A stretch of DNA of 35,102 bases from contig CAINDO010000078.1 of the NCBI GenBank assembly GCA_903847385.1, forward strand, positions 1 through 35,102. The letters are read 5' to 3'. Origin of the DNA: an uncultured Myxococcales bacterium. GTDB taxonomy: Bacteria > Myxococcota_A > Bradymonadia > UBA7976 > UBA1532. Made by a program: the position numbers and the translations under genes. How positions within the stretch are numbered: the first letter of the stretch is position 1; each line of letters begins with the position of its first letter. Positions 1 to 7,594 of this stretch are shown here, piece after piece. The notes beneath the pieces are model-generated. The model saw only the letters and a list, made by a program, of their open reading frames with translations. It had not been told where the DNA came from and did no database searches.

Positions 1-1
1 C

Positions 2-268
2 ATTCCCCCCCTCGCCGGCGCCACCCCCGGCGGTCAGGGCGGCCACGGCGGCCCAGGCGGCCGCGGCGGCGGCGGCGGCGGCGGGTGCGGCGGCCGCACC
101 ATCGGGCTCTGGCTCGAGGGCGCCCGCGCGCCGGGGGCGGCGACCTCGCTCACCGCTGGCGTCGAGTTCGAGCTCGCGAACGCCGCCCCCGGTGGACCCG
201 GTGGCGCAGGCGCGGTGCACGGCGGTGCCGGCGCAGACGGGGAGGTCCTCCATGTCCTGGAGCGCTGA
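2..268 (+). CDS. Gly-rich secreted protein, C-terminal fragment (5' partial)
   Basis: An open frame runs in from the window edge and ends at TGA 266-268, giving the last 88 residues of a protein whose start lies outside. The visible part is dominated by Gly-Gly-x runs (about residues 10-32), followed by a short beta-like stretch and another Gly/Ala/Pro-rich segment. The composition closely matches the C-terminal half of the next gene, so this is probably the tail of a paralogous Gly-rich, beta-helix-type surface protein. The next gene starts inside it (ATG at 252, a 17-base overlap), which suggests a shared transcript and coupled translation. Function is unknown. The frame is supported by codon-position GC bias and by the way it abuts the next gene. 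Confidence 0.6.
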   Translation: MPPLAGATPGGQGGHGGPGGRGGGGGGGCGGRTIGLWLEGARAPGAATSLTAGVEFELANAAPGGPGGAGAVHGGAGADGEVLHVLER

Positions 269-2855
269 GGGTTGGCAGCGGCGGGCGGCCCTGCTCGCGG
301 GGTTGCTGGGGCTCGGCGCGGCCCTCGCGTCGTGCGGAGACTCGACGCAACGGGCCGACGAGGTGTGCAATCACCTGGACGACGACGGCAACGGCATCAT
401 CGACGACCCGTTCGTGGACGCTGCGGGTGACTACCTGCGGGTGGAGAACTGCGGACACTGTGGTGTCGACTGCCACGGTGTCTTCCCGACGGCGGCGGAG
501 GTCGCATGCGAGCTCCAGCCCGGGGGGCCGACGTGTGTGCTCGTCGCCTGCCCGCCAGGCAGCCACGCAGCCGACGGCGCCGTGTGCGTGGCCGACGACG
601 ACACGCTCTGCAGCCCTTGCCGCGTGGACGCCGACTGCACGCGACCTGGTCCGGGTGCACGCTGCATCACGTTCGGCCCGGGCGACGCACGCTGCGGACG
701 CGCCTGCGACCCCGCGGCGGTCGAGAGCGGATGCCCGGCCGGGTTCGCCTGCAACCCCTGGCAGGGTGCGCCCCAATGCCTGCCCACGAGCGGCGCGTGC
801 GGGTGTCTGCCCGACAAGGCGGGCGCAACGTTCGGGTGCTGGATGCCCAGCCCGAGCGGCGAGCGATTCTGTCACGGCGAGCAGCAGTGCGACGGTGCGG
901 CGCTGTCCGCCTGCGCAGTCACCGCGACGGAGACCTGCGACGGCGAGGACGACGACTGCGACGACCTCGTCGACGAGTCCTACCTGGTCGACGGGCTGTA
1001 CCAGTCGGCGGAGCACTGCGGTGCGTGCGACACGCCGTGCGCGACGGGATCTGCCCACATGGTTGCCACCTGTGTCGTGGACGACGCCCAGCCGACCTGC
1101 CGCATCGAGTGCGAGCCCGGGTTCGCCGACCTGGACGGGGCCCGCCTCAACGGGTGCGAGTGCGAGTTGGTCGCGGCGGCGTGGCCGCCCGGTGCACACG
1201 GGGTCGATGGCGACTGCGACGGGCGCGTCGACGCGAGTGAGGCCTACATCTATGTCGCCAAACGGGGCGACGACGCCAATCCGGGCACCCTGGACCGCCC
1301 CGTTCGCACCATCACACGCGGCCTGGCGCTCGGTGAGGCACGCGGACAGCCTGTCTTCGTCGCCCAGGGCCGGTATGACGAAGTGGTCGACCTGCGCGAC
1401 GGGGTATCGCTTTTCGGCGGATACCGAAGCGACTTCGGCGCCCGGGACACGGTGGTCTTCGCGTCGATCGTCGAGCATGTGAGCGGGGTGCCAGGCACTT
1501 CGGTTTTCCGCGCCGAGGGCATCCGCGCGCCGACGGATGTCGCGGGCTTCACGCTGGTCGGGTCGCCGGGACCAGCGCCGGGCGGCGGCTCGACGACGGC
1601 GGTGGTGGCCGACAGCGGGCCCGCCCTGGTGCTGCGCGAGCTCGTCGTCCTTGCCGGGGCGGGCGCCGACGGCGAAGAGGGGGCGTCGTCTTCGACCGTC
1701 GCGGCGGAGCGGGGCATCGCCTCGCTCGACATTCTGGACGGAGTGCCTGGCACCTCCGGTGACGGCGGTGTGGAGGCGGGCGGCGCCATCTGTCGGGGCC
1801 TCGCTGCGGAGGGCGGCCGCCCCGGGCTCAAACAGTGCCCGGACGGCCAGGCCGTCGACGGCGGCGCAGGCGCGGGCGCCGACTGCCCAGAGACCGGCTG
1901 TCGGGCGGACGTGCAGTGCGGCAACAGTGGTTGCACGGATTTCATGGTCGATGGCGTGTGCGACTCCGCCGCCATGCACCGCGCCGCGGTGGCCAACGAG
2001 GCGGGCGCCGACGGCGCGGGGCCCGGCGCGGGCCGCGGCGGGGAGCCGACCTACGACTCCCCCACCCCCTACGCCTTCGATTGCTTCTGCGAGGACAACC
2101 CGACCCTCCGGCGCGAGGGCGCGCCGGGCGAGAACGGGGGTACCGGTGCGGACGGCCCGGGCGGCCTCGGATTCGCCGACGCGTTCGGCGAGTTTGACGC
2201 GGAGGCCGGACTGTGGCGCGGCGGCGACGGCACCGACGGGGGCGACGGTACCCACGGCGGGGGCGCCGGCGGTGGCAGTCACGGCGCAGGCTACGACGTC
2301 CTGGAGACCAACGGCGGCCCATGTGTCGACCACTTGGGCGGAGCCGGCGGAGGCGGCGGCTCCGGCGGCTGCGGCGCCCCCCTGGCCCGCGGCGGACGCG
2401 GCGGCGGCGCCTCGATCGGCCTGCTCTTGCGCCTCCCGGCCGGCGGCCAAGGTCCGGACGTCCGCGACGTGACCGTCTTTCCGGCGGCGGCAGGTCGCGG
2501 GGGCGCAGGCGGGCTCGGCGCCGCCGGCGGCCGAGCCGGCGTGGGCGGACTCGGCGGCCTGGGCAACTTCTGGTGCGCCCGCGCCGGGGGCAAGGGGGGC
2601 GATGGAGGCGGCGGCGGACACGGCGGTGGCGGTGGCGGTGGCGGTGGCGGCTCGATCTCCGGCTTCCACGTCGTCCCGGATCCGGCCTTCCCGGGCGATG
2701 CGGCGGCCTACGTGGACACGCTCGCGGCCCAGAACGAAGTGGGCGCCCTGCCCGCGCCCGGACGCGGCGGCGCAGGCGGCTTCTCTCCGGGCCGGCCCGG
2801 CACGCCCGGCGCCGCGGGCACGGCCGAGGCCTTCCGGCTCTTCCTGCCCCGCTGA
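252..2855 (+). CDS. Lipoprotein with MopE-type metal-binding motifs, beta-helix-like core and Gly-rich tail
   Basis: This encodes 867 residues. ATG 252 is chosen because GGAGG lies just upstream and the protein then begins with a lipoprotein signal peptide ending in the lipobox LASC (Cys28); a longer in-frame start at 192 would bury that signal. Residues about 35-60 and 225-245 carry Asp-rich motifs such as CDGEDDDCDDLVDE, typical of the MopE/putative metal-binding family. A Cys-rich stretch lies between them. Around residues 335-500 the protein resembles the opening of right-handed beta-helix (DUF1565-like) proteins (YVAKRGDDANPGT, then FGGY). The remainder, about 500-867, is largely Gly-rich with occasional Cys clusters. 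It is probably anchored in the outer membrane and surface exposed. No enzymatic residues were recognised. Its stop is one base from the stop of the convergent flavoprotein gene. Confidence 0.85.
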   Translation: MSWSAEGWQRRAALLAGLLGLGAALASCGDSTQRADEVCNHLDDDGNGIIDDPFVDAAGDYLRVENCGHCGVDCHGVFPTAAEVACELQPGGPTCVLVACPPGSHAADGAVCVADDDTLCSPCRVDADCTRPGPGARCITFGPGDARCGRACDPAAVESGCPAGFACNPWQGAPQCLPTSGACGCLPDKAGATFGCWMPSPSGERFCHGEQQCDGAALSACAVTATETCDGEDDDCDDLVDESYLVDGLYQSAEHCGACDTPCATGSAHMVATCVVDDAQPTCRIECEPGFADLDGARLNGCECELVAAAWPPGAHGVDGDCDGRVDASEAYIYVAKRGDDANPGTLDRPVRTITRGLALGEARGQPVFVAQGRYDEVVDLRDGVSLFGGYRSDFGARDTVVFASIVEHVSGVPGTSVFRAEGIRAPTDVAGFTLVGSPGPAPGGGSTTAVVADSGPALVLRELVVLAGAGADGEEGASSSTVAAERGIASLDILDGVPGTSGDGGVEAGGAICRGLAAEGGRPGLKQCPDGQAVDGGAGAGADCPETGCRADVQCGNSGCTDFMVDGVCDSAAMHRAAVANEAGADGAGPGAGRGGEPTYDSPTPYAFDCFCEDNPTLRREGAPGENGGTGADGPGGLGFADAFGEFDAEAGLWRGGDGTDGGDGTHGGGAGGGSHGAGYDVLETNGGPCVDHLGGAGGGGGSGGCGAPLARGGRGGGASIGLLLRLPAGGQGPDVRDVTVFPAAAGRGGAGGLGAAGGRAGVGGLGGLGNFWCARAGGKGGDGGGGGHGGGGGGGGGGSISGFHVVPDPAFPGDAAAYVDTLAAQNEVGALPAPGRGGAGGFSPGRPGTPGAAGTAEAFRLFLPR
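1487..1503 (-). repeat. Single copy of dispersed GAAGTG-N5-CACC motif
   Basis: The minus strand reads CCGAAGTGCCTGGCACC here, a perfect GTGCC-T-GGCAC dyad. It lies inside the beta-helix part of the lipoprotein gene, in the orientation opposite to that gene, where it encodes VPGTS. Confidence 0.5.
1743..1754 (+). repeat. Partial copy of the dispersed motif (GTGCCTGGCACC)
   Basis: GTGCCTGGCACC lies 240 bases downstream of the previous copy, on the other strand, in the same gene. It also encodes VPGTS, but the flanking GAA is replaced by GGA. Confidence 0.35.
2322..2341 (-). repeat. Diverged copy of the dispersed motif
   Basis: The minus strand reads CCGCCCAAGTGGTCGACACA, matching the GTCG form of the motif with CAAGTG in place of GAAGTG. 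It lies in the Gly-rich region of the lipoprotein gene. Confidence 0.35.
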
Positions 2856-2856
2856 A

Positions 2857-4329
2857 TCAGGCGCGTAGCGTCGCCAGGAGTCGCTCCGCCGCACGCCGCG
2901 CCCCCAAGGCGGTCGCGGTGACACTCTGGCCTGGAAAGACCGTGTCACCGACGGCGAGGAGCCGCTCGTGGGGGGTCCGCCCGGTCGGGTAGGCCAGCGT
3001 CCGCAGGTCGCGCCCGAAGGGCAGGCCGCCGACCCGCCCCAGGTGTCGCCCCGTAAAGCCGGCCCAGGTCCTCGGGGTCGCGGGATGTGCAGCATGGCAC
3101 TTCGCGCCGGCGAGCGCAGGAACTGCAATGCGCAACGCTTTGTGGAGTTCCTCCAGCAGGAGCGCGCGACGCTCCGCAAAGGCCTCGGGCGAGGCGTCGA
3201 ACCACGACTCTGGCGCCGTGTGGCAGGACACGGTCAGGCAACGCTCGCCCGGCAGCCCGGCCAACGCAGTGTCTCCCCGGGGCGGAATCGTCACGAAGAC
3301 CCCCCGGGCCCCGGTGCTCTGCATCGGCGCATCCAGAACGACCTGCGTGTAGACGGCCTGGCCCTCCGCGAACACGTCGTCGAACGCGAAGTACCCGCCC
3401 GCCGCGCTCCACGCGCGGTCGTGACGCGCCGCCTGCCGGGCGAAGAATGGGCGGACGTCACCCGTCACCAGCTTCGCGGCGTCCCAGCAGGTCACCCCGA
3501 GCACGACGGCGTCGTAGGCGACCTCCAGGCCGCCGACTCGCACCGTGGGCCGCTCGGCGTCGGCCCGCACGCCCTCCACGGGGCTGCGCAGGTGGACCGC
3601 GCCACAGGTGGCGACCACTTGGGCAGACAGCCGCTCGAACAGGCTGCCGAGGCCGCCGTGGGGCATGTAGAGCCGCCGCTGCAGGTACTCGCAGCCCACC
3701 GCGCCGAAGAGCGCCGGCGTCTGGGCGGCCGTCGACTGCGTCGAGACGAGCAGGAGTTCGTCCAGCAGAGTGAGGCCCTCGGCGTTCACGGGACCGAGTC
3801 GGCGCACTTTCGCCGAAGTGGTCGACACCACGTCCGGAAGCAGCGCCCAGGCCCGCGGATCCGCCGCCAGCGCCGCCAGATCCTCGACGCCGCCGGGCGG
3901 CAGGGCCGCATCGCCGATGAACGACCAGGCCAGCGGCGCCACCCGGGCCGCGTGCCGCCAGAACGCCCCCAGGCCGGCCCCGTAGCGGGCCGTGAAGGCC
4001 TCGGCATTGACCTCGGTGTCGTGCGACATCACGCGGCGCTCGCCGCCGTGCACGATCGCGAGCGTGTTCTCGAGTACGTGGTGGGGCAGGTCGAGCTCGA
4101 GGGCGGCCAGCATGCGCGCGAGGGGCATGTCGGGCTCGAGGCCGACCAGCGTCGTGGCGCCGGCATGGAAGCGCCTGGGCCCGATGGAGAAACACGAGGC
4201 GCAGCCGCCGACGTGCGCCTGGGCCTCGAAGACCTCGACCCGTACGCCGGCCCGAGCCAGGAAGGCCGCGGCGAAGAGGCCGCCGGCGCCGGCCCCCACC
4301 ACGGCCACGCGGAGCGGATTGGTTCGCAT
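2857..4329 (-). CDS. FAD-dependent oxidoreductase of the phytoene desaturase / carotenoid isomerase family
   Basis: This encodes 490 residues. The start chosen is ATG 4329, which puts the dinucleotide-binding motif VVGAGAGG at residues 9-16 as usual for the family. A TTG 20 codons upstream, overlapping the preceding stop, is possible but adds a sequence of no recognisable character. After the FAD-binding fold comes the ring-anchoring segment FEAQAHVGGC, and the C-terminus has the typical VGDTVFPGQSVTATALGA cofactor motif seen in CrtI/CrtD/CRTISO-type enzymes. The family desaturates or isomerises carotenoids or acts on similar hydrophobic substrates; no other carotenoid gene is in the window, so the substrate is unknown. 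It lies 56 bases after the PilZ gene on the same strand, with an inverted repeat between them. Two copies of the dispersed motif fall inside it (3607-3629 and 3811-3829). Confidence 0.85.
   Translation of the reverse strand: MRTNPLRVAVVGAGAGGLFAAAFLARAGVRVEVFEAQAHVGGCASCFSIGPRRFHAGATTLVGLEPDMPLARMLAALELDLPHHVLENTLAIVHGGERRVMSHDTEVNAEAFTARYGAGLGAFWRHAARVAPLAWSFIGDAALPPGGVEDLAALAADPRAWALLPDVVSTTSAKVRRLGPVNAEGLTLLDELLLVSTQSTAAQTPALFGAVGCEYLQRRLYMPHGGLGSLFERLSAQVVATCGAVHLRSPVEGVRADAERPTVRVGGLEVAYDAVVLGVTCWDAAKLVTGDVRPFFARQAARHDRAWSAAGGYFAFDDVFAEGQAVYTQVVLDAPMQSTGARGVFVTIPPRGDTALAGLPGERCLTVSCHTAPESWFDASPEAFAERRALLLEELHKALRIAVPALAGAKCHAAHPATPRTWAGFTGRHLGRVGGLPFGRDLRTLAYPTGRTPHERLLAVGDTVFPGQSVTATALGARRAAERLLATLRA
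3607..3629 (-). repeat. Single copy of the dispersed motif inside the flavoprotein gene
   Basis: The minus strand reads TCTGCCCAAGTGGTCGCCACC, one base different from the unit in the kinase array. It encodes SAQVVAT, compared with SAEVVAT in the kinase linker, in the same codon phase. It is the closest stand-alone relative of either array. Confidence 0.6.
3811..3829 (+). repeat. Single copy of the dispersed motif, antisense to the flavoprotein gene
   Basis: CGCCGAAGTGGTCGACACC on the plus strand is the GTCG form with A before CACC. It runs against the coding direction of the gene that contains it. Confidence 0.5.
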
Positions 4330-4347
4330 GGGTCGCAGGATGCCTCG

Positions 4348-4372
4348 GCGGGCCGAACGGTCGCCGGCCCGC
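4348..4372. other. Inverted repeat between the PilZ and flavoprotein genes
   Basis: Perfect 7-bp arms (GCGGGCC at 4348-4354, GGCCCGC at 4366-4372) enclose an 11-base loop in the 56-base gap between the PilZ stop and the flavoprotein start. No T-run follows, so a classical terminator is not demonstrated. It could reduce readthrough or protect RNA ends. Confidence 0.35.
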
Positions 4373-4385
4373 TCCGTGCGAGAGC

Positions 4386-5177
4386 TCAATGGTGGGTCGT
4401 GGTCCGAAGGAATCGCTCGATCGCCTGCTCCGCCGACAGGGGCGGCGCGAGCAGTTCGATGCCGTAGAGCATGGAGCCGGCGGTGTCGTCCGAGGTGATG
4501 TTGCGCGCCACGCCGACCAGCGGGACGAGCGGCGCGCCCACGCCGAGCGCCAGGGCCATGTGAACGGAGCGCCCGAGCGGAAACAGCAGCTCCGGCGGAA
4601 GCTCGAGCCGCATGCCGCCCACGGAGAGGTCACGCACCGGCACGGTCTCCGTGGCCCCGCCGGGCGCCACGGGCAGGTGCACGCGGGGAAAGCCGTTGCG
4701 CGAGAAGCCGATCCGTGGCGAAACCCGCCGACATCGGACGTCGATTGCCGTGGGCCACGCGCACAGCAGGCTCGTGGGGTTCCCCACGACGATCTGCGTC
4801 TGCAGGGCGTACAGGCCGCCATCGCCACAGAAGCGCACCGCCAGCGCCTGCCCCGCCTGCACGAACAGGGAGTCGAACTCGCCGTGTCGCGGCAGACACT
4901 TCAGGACGCGCCCGTCGGCCGCCGCAGGCGTGCCCGCCGGGGCGGGCGCCACGGCCAGCGTGACCCGCACGCCGGTTCGCAGGCCCTCGAAGACGACCTC
5001 GACGTTGTCGGCGTACATGCCGAGGCACAGCGCCTCGATCACGCGGTCCGTCGCCGTGATGTGCGTCGAGCGCGCCCCGGTGAAGCTTGCGCCGGTCGCC
5101 GCCGCGCCGCCGCGACCCCGCAGCGGCGCCTCGTCGACCGCGACCATCCGGAATGGTGCATCCGTCGTGTCCAGCAT
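4386..5177 (-). CDS. PilZ-domain protein (predicted c-di-GMP receptor)
   Basis: This encodes 263 residues. ATG 5177 is preceded by GGAGGG at a good distance. PilZ domains bind cyclic di-GMP through an RxxxR motif and a D/NxSxxG motif. Here they are RVSPR (151-155) and DLSVGG (183-188), both intact, followed by the expected beta-barrel strands. The preceding part (about 45-140) has the look of a YcgR-type N-terminal beta domain (GEFDSLFVQAGQALAVRF). There is no membrane segment, so it is probably cytoplasmic. The output partner is unknown; YcgR-like proteins typically act on motility or exopolysaccharide machinery, and a flagellin gene lies elsewhere in the window. It follows panC by 107 bases on the same strand and precedes the flavoprotein, possibly as one transcript. 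Confidence 0.85.
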   Translation of the reverse strand: MLDTTDAPFRMVAVDEAPLRGRGGAAATGASFTGARSTHITATDRVIEALCLGMYADNVEVVFEGLRTGVRVTLAVAPAPAGTPAAADGRVLKCLPRHGEFDSLFVQAGQALAVRFCGDGGLYALQTQIVVGNPTSLLCAWPTAIDVRCRRVSPRIGFSRNGFPRVHLPVAPGGATETVPVRDLSVGGMRLELPPELLFPLGRSVHMALALGVGAPLVPLVGVARNITSDDTAGSMLYGIELLAPPLSAEQAIERFLRTTTHH

Positions 5178-5284
5178 CGCGACCCTCCGTGCCGCGAGCC
5201 GGCGCGGTCCACGCCGTGATCATCGTTCCACACGGCCAGGGGTCACGCCGGAACCATGTCCAGAAAGACACGCCCGGGGGTGCG

Positions 5285-6136
5285 TCAGACCCGCAGCACG
5301 GTGTTGTCGATCAGTCGCGTGCGCCCGAACCGCACGGCCAGCGCCAGGACGACGTCGCGAGCGGCCGTGTCGACGGGCCCGAGGTCGCGTGCGTCGCGGA
5401 CCTCGATGTAGTCGACGTCCGCCAGCGGCGCGGTCCGCACGACGGCCAGCGCTGCGGCTTCGAGGACCCGCGCATGCCGCTCGCCGGTCGCCCAAGCCGC
5501 CCGGGCGGCCGCGAGCCCGCGGGACAGCGTCAGCGCCTGCGCCCGCTCGTCCGCGCTGAGATAGACGTTGCGGCTGCTCATCGCGAGGCCGTCCGGCTCC
5601 CGCACGATCGGGTGGCCGACGACCTCGACGGGCAGGTCCAGGTCCCGCGTCATCTGTCGTAGCACCGCGAGCTGCTGGTAGTCCTTCTCGCCGAAGAGCG
5701 CGACGTCGCACCCGACGATGCCGAAGAGCTTGGCCACCACGGTGCACACACCGTCGAAGTGACCGGGCCGCGACGCGCCGCAGAGCGGCCCCGTCAGCGC
5801 GTCCACGTGGATCGTGGTGCGGTGGCCCTCGGGGTACATCACCGAGACCGGCGGCAGGAAAACCGCGTCACAGCCCGCGTCGCGGCACTTGGCCAGGTCG
5901 CCGGCCTCGTCGCGCGGGTAGCGGGTGAAGTCCTCGTTGGGTCCGAACTGCGTCGGGTTCACGAAGATGCTGGCGATGACGACCCCCGCGCCGGCCTCGG
6001 ATCGCGCGGCTCGCATCAGGCTCAGGTGGCCGTCGTGCAGGAACCCCATCGTGGGCACGAACCCGACCCGCTCGCCTGCACGCCGCCGCGGCCCGACGAA
6101 GGCGCGCACGGCAGCGATGTCCGTCAGGACCTCCAC
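5285..6136 (-). CDS. panC: Pantothenate synthetase
   Basis: PanC condenses D-pantoate with beta-alanine using ATP, the last step of pantothenate (vitamin B5, CoA precursor) synthesis in the cytoplasm. The protein is 283 residues, the usual family length. The start is GTG 6136, giving MEVLTDIAAVRAF; a longer open frame upstream is only the antisense-free overlap with panB. Signature motifs are visible: VPTMGFLHDGH with the HxGH nucleotide-binding motif at 34-37, FVNPTQFGPNED, GHFDGVCTVVAKLF, LFGEKDYQQL and the KMSKS-like loop MSSRN. The gene starts 12 bases after the panB stop, so panB-panC form a transcription unit. No panD or panE is present in the window. Confidence 0.97.
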   Translation of the reverse strand: MEVLTDIAAVRAFVGPRRRAGERVGFVPTMGFLHDGHLSLMRAARSEAGAGVVIASIFVNPTQFGPNEDFTRYPRDEAGDLAKCRDAGCDAVFLPPVSVMYPEGHRTTIHVDALTGPLCGASRPGHFDGVCTVVAKLFGIVGCDVALFGEKDYQQLAVLRQMTRDLDLPVEVVGHPIVREPDGLAMSSRNVYLSADERAQALTLSRGLAAARAAWATGERHARVLEAAALAVVRTAPLADVDYIEVRDARDLGPVDTAARDVVLALAVRFGRTRLIDNTVLRV

Positions 6137-6147
6137 GCCAGACCCGC

Positions 6148-6957
6148 TCAGTGGCTCGGGTAGTGGGAGTGGTCCTCCGTCGGGAACGACCCGGCGCGGA
6201 CCTCGGTGGCGAAGGCGCCGACGGCCTCGACCACCCGACGGTGGAAGTTGTCGTATTTCTTGAGGAACTTGGGGTTGAACCCCTCGTTCAGGCCGAGCAG
6301 ATCGTAGAGCACGAGCACCTGACCCGCGCAGCCCACACCGGCGCCGATGCCGATGGTGGGGATCTCCAGCGCGGCGGTCACGCGCTCGGCGACGGGGGCC
6401 GGGATGCCCTCGAGCACCAGCGAGAAGCACCCGGCGTCCTGCAGGGCCTTGGCATCCGCCACGAGTCGCTCGACGGCGTTCTGCGTCTTCGCCTGGATCT
6501 TGTATCCGCCGAACTGGTGCACCGACTGCGGCGTCAGGCCCAGGTGGCCCATGACCGGAATCCCGGCGCGCACGAGCTTGAAGATGCCCTCGGCGTACTC
6601 CTCGCCGCCTTCGAGCTTCACCGACTGCACACCGCCCTCCTTGAGCAGGCGCGTCGCGCTGGTCATGAGCTGCTCGGGGCTCTCCTGGTAGCTGCCGAAC
6701 GGCAGGTCGCCCACGAGGTGCGGTCGCACCGAGCCGCGGGCGACCGCGCGACAGTGGTAGATCACCTCGTCGAGCGTCACGGGGAGCGTGTTCTCGTGGC
6801 CCTGGATGACCATGCCCAGGGAGTCGCCAATCAAGATGGCGTCCACCCCGGCCTCGTCCACGAGCCGCGCGAACGTGGCGTCGTAGCAGGTCACCATCAC
6901 GATGCGCTCGCCCTCACGGGGCTTGCGCCGAAGCTGAGTCGTCGTCAGACGCTTCAT
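6148..6957 (-). CDS. panB: 3-methyl-2-oxobutanoate hydroxymethyltransferase (ketopantoate hydroxymethyltransferase)
   Basis: PanB transfers a hydroxymethyl group from 5,10-methylenetetrahydrofolate to 2-oxoisovalerate, the first committed step toward pantothenate. ATG 6957 is preceded by GAGAGG, and the resulting 269 residues match the usual length; the open frame upstream to 7104 lacks family similarity. Visible motifs include VTCYDATFARLVDEAGVD, IGDSLGMVIQGHENTLPVT and VGDLPFGSYQ (Mg-binding aspartates), VKLEGGEE (metal-binding glutamate), GHLGLTPQS and LEGIPAPVAE (catalytic glutamate). It is first in the panB-panC unit and is divergent from a small lipoprotein gene across 186 bases. Confidence 0.97.
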   Translation of the reverse strand: MKRLTTTQLRRKPREGERIVMVTCYDATFARLVDEAGVDAILIGDSLGMVIQGHENTLPVTLDEVIYHCRAVARGSVRPHLVGDLPFGSYQESPEQLMTSATRLLKEGGVQSVKLEGGEEYAEGIFKLVRAGIPVMGHLGLTPQSVHQFGGYKIQAKTQNAVERLVADAKALQDAGCFSLVLEGIPAPVAERVTAALEIPTIGIGAGVGCAGQVLVLYDLLGLNEGFNPKFLKKYDNFHRRVVEAVGAFATEVRAGSFPTEDHSHYPSH

Positions 6958-7108
6958 GGGTCGACCTCTCGTCCCGGGCCCGCGGGCTCCAGGCAATCGG
7001 TTGTTGTCTCGCGCGCGGTCCACGATCCGATGCGGCTCGGGCCCATGAAGGTGCCCGGTCGCCGGACGCGGCCACGCGATTTCAGCGTACCACACCCGTG
7101 CCAACGAC

Positions 7109-7136
7109 GTGACAAAGGCGCGCGGGTCGATACAAT
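7109..7136 (+). promoter_or_regulatory. Sigma70-type promoter for the small lipoprotein gene
   Basis: GTGACA (7109-7114, five of six -35 consensus bases) is separated by 16 bases from TACAAT (7131-7136, five of six -10 bases). This is conspicuous in such GC-rich DNA. Transcription would be expected to begin near 7143-7144, exactly at a GTG codon in the lipoprotein frame and downstream of the ATG at 7135, which the -10 element overlaps. Confidence 0.6.
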
Positions 7137-7143
7137 GCGGCCC

Positions 7144-7575
7144 GTGTCGCTGTCCAGAAATCTCGCGCTCGCGCTGGCCGCCCTGCTCACGGCCTGCGGC
7201 GGTCCCCCGGGGCCCGCGCGGCCCCCCCTGGCCGAGGGCGAGGGCAAGTTCCGCCTGCGGTACAACCGGCCGCCTTCACTGACGGGCAACGCCGACCTCT
7301 ATTTCGAGGTCGAGGGCCCTGCCGGCTGGGAGCGCATCTCCCTCGAGAACCCCGACGAGGAGCAGGATCTGCTCTCGCCGCTGGTCGTGCTGGCCGAGGC
7401 CGCCCCGGACGTGATCGTGACCATCGAGGGCGGTTTTCGCGCCGACACGCGCGCCTTCGGGGAGCACACCGCCCGTGTCCTCCGCTTGACCGCGGTGCCG
7501 AGCGCGCCGCCCGCCGCCGTCCCGGCATGGACCCCACCCCCGCCGCCGAGCGCCCCGGTCTCCGACGGCCCCTGA
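7144..7575 (+). CDS. Small lipoprotein of unknown function
   Basis: This encodes 143 residues from GTG 7144; an automatic call would use ATG 7135, three codons earlier. The GTG is preferred because the ATG overlaps a near-consensus -10 box and would lie upstream of the predicted transcription start. The N-terminus is a lipoprotein signal peptide with lipobox LTAC (Cys18), so the mature protein should be lipid-anchored. Mature residues show an alternating beta-strand pattern (about 32-120), suggesting a small beta-sandwich, followed by a Pro/Ala-rich tail. I recognise no family. It is convergent with the protease-inhibitor-like lipoprotein gene, the stops being 19 bases apart. Confidence 0.75.
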   Translation: MSLSRNLALALAALLTACGGPPGPARPPLAEGEGKFRLRYNRPPSLTGNADLYFEVEGPAGWERISLENPDEEQDLLSPLVVLAEAAPDVIVTIEGGFRADTRAFGEHTARVLRLTAVPSAPPAAVPAWTPPPPPSAPVSDGP

Positions 7576-7594
7576 GGGCCGACCGAGGCTTCGC

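Noticed and set aside
7090..7110. Sigma54-like promoter on the minus strand upstream of panB (TTGGCACG then GG near -12)
   Set aside because: The -24 half matches, but the essential GC of the -12 element is GT, and it lies about 140 bases from panB.
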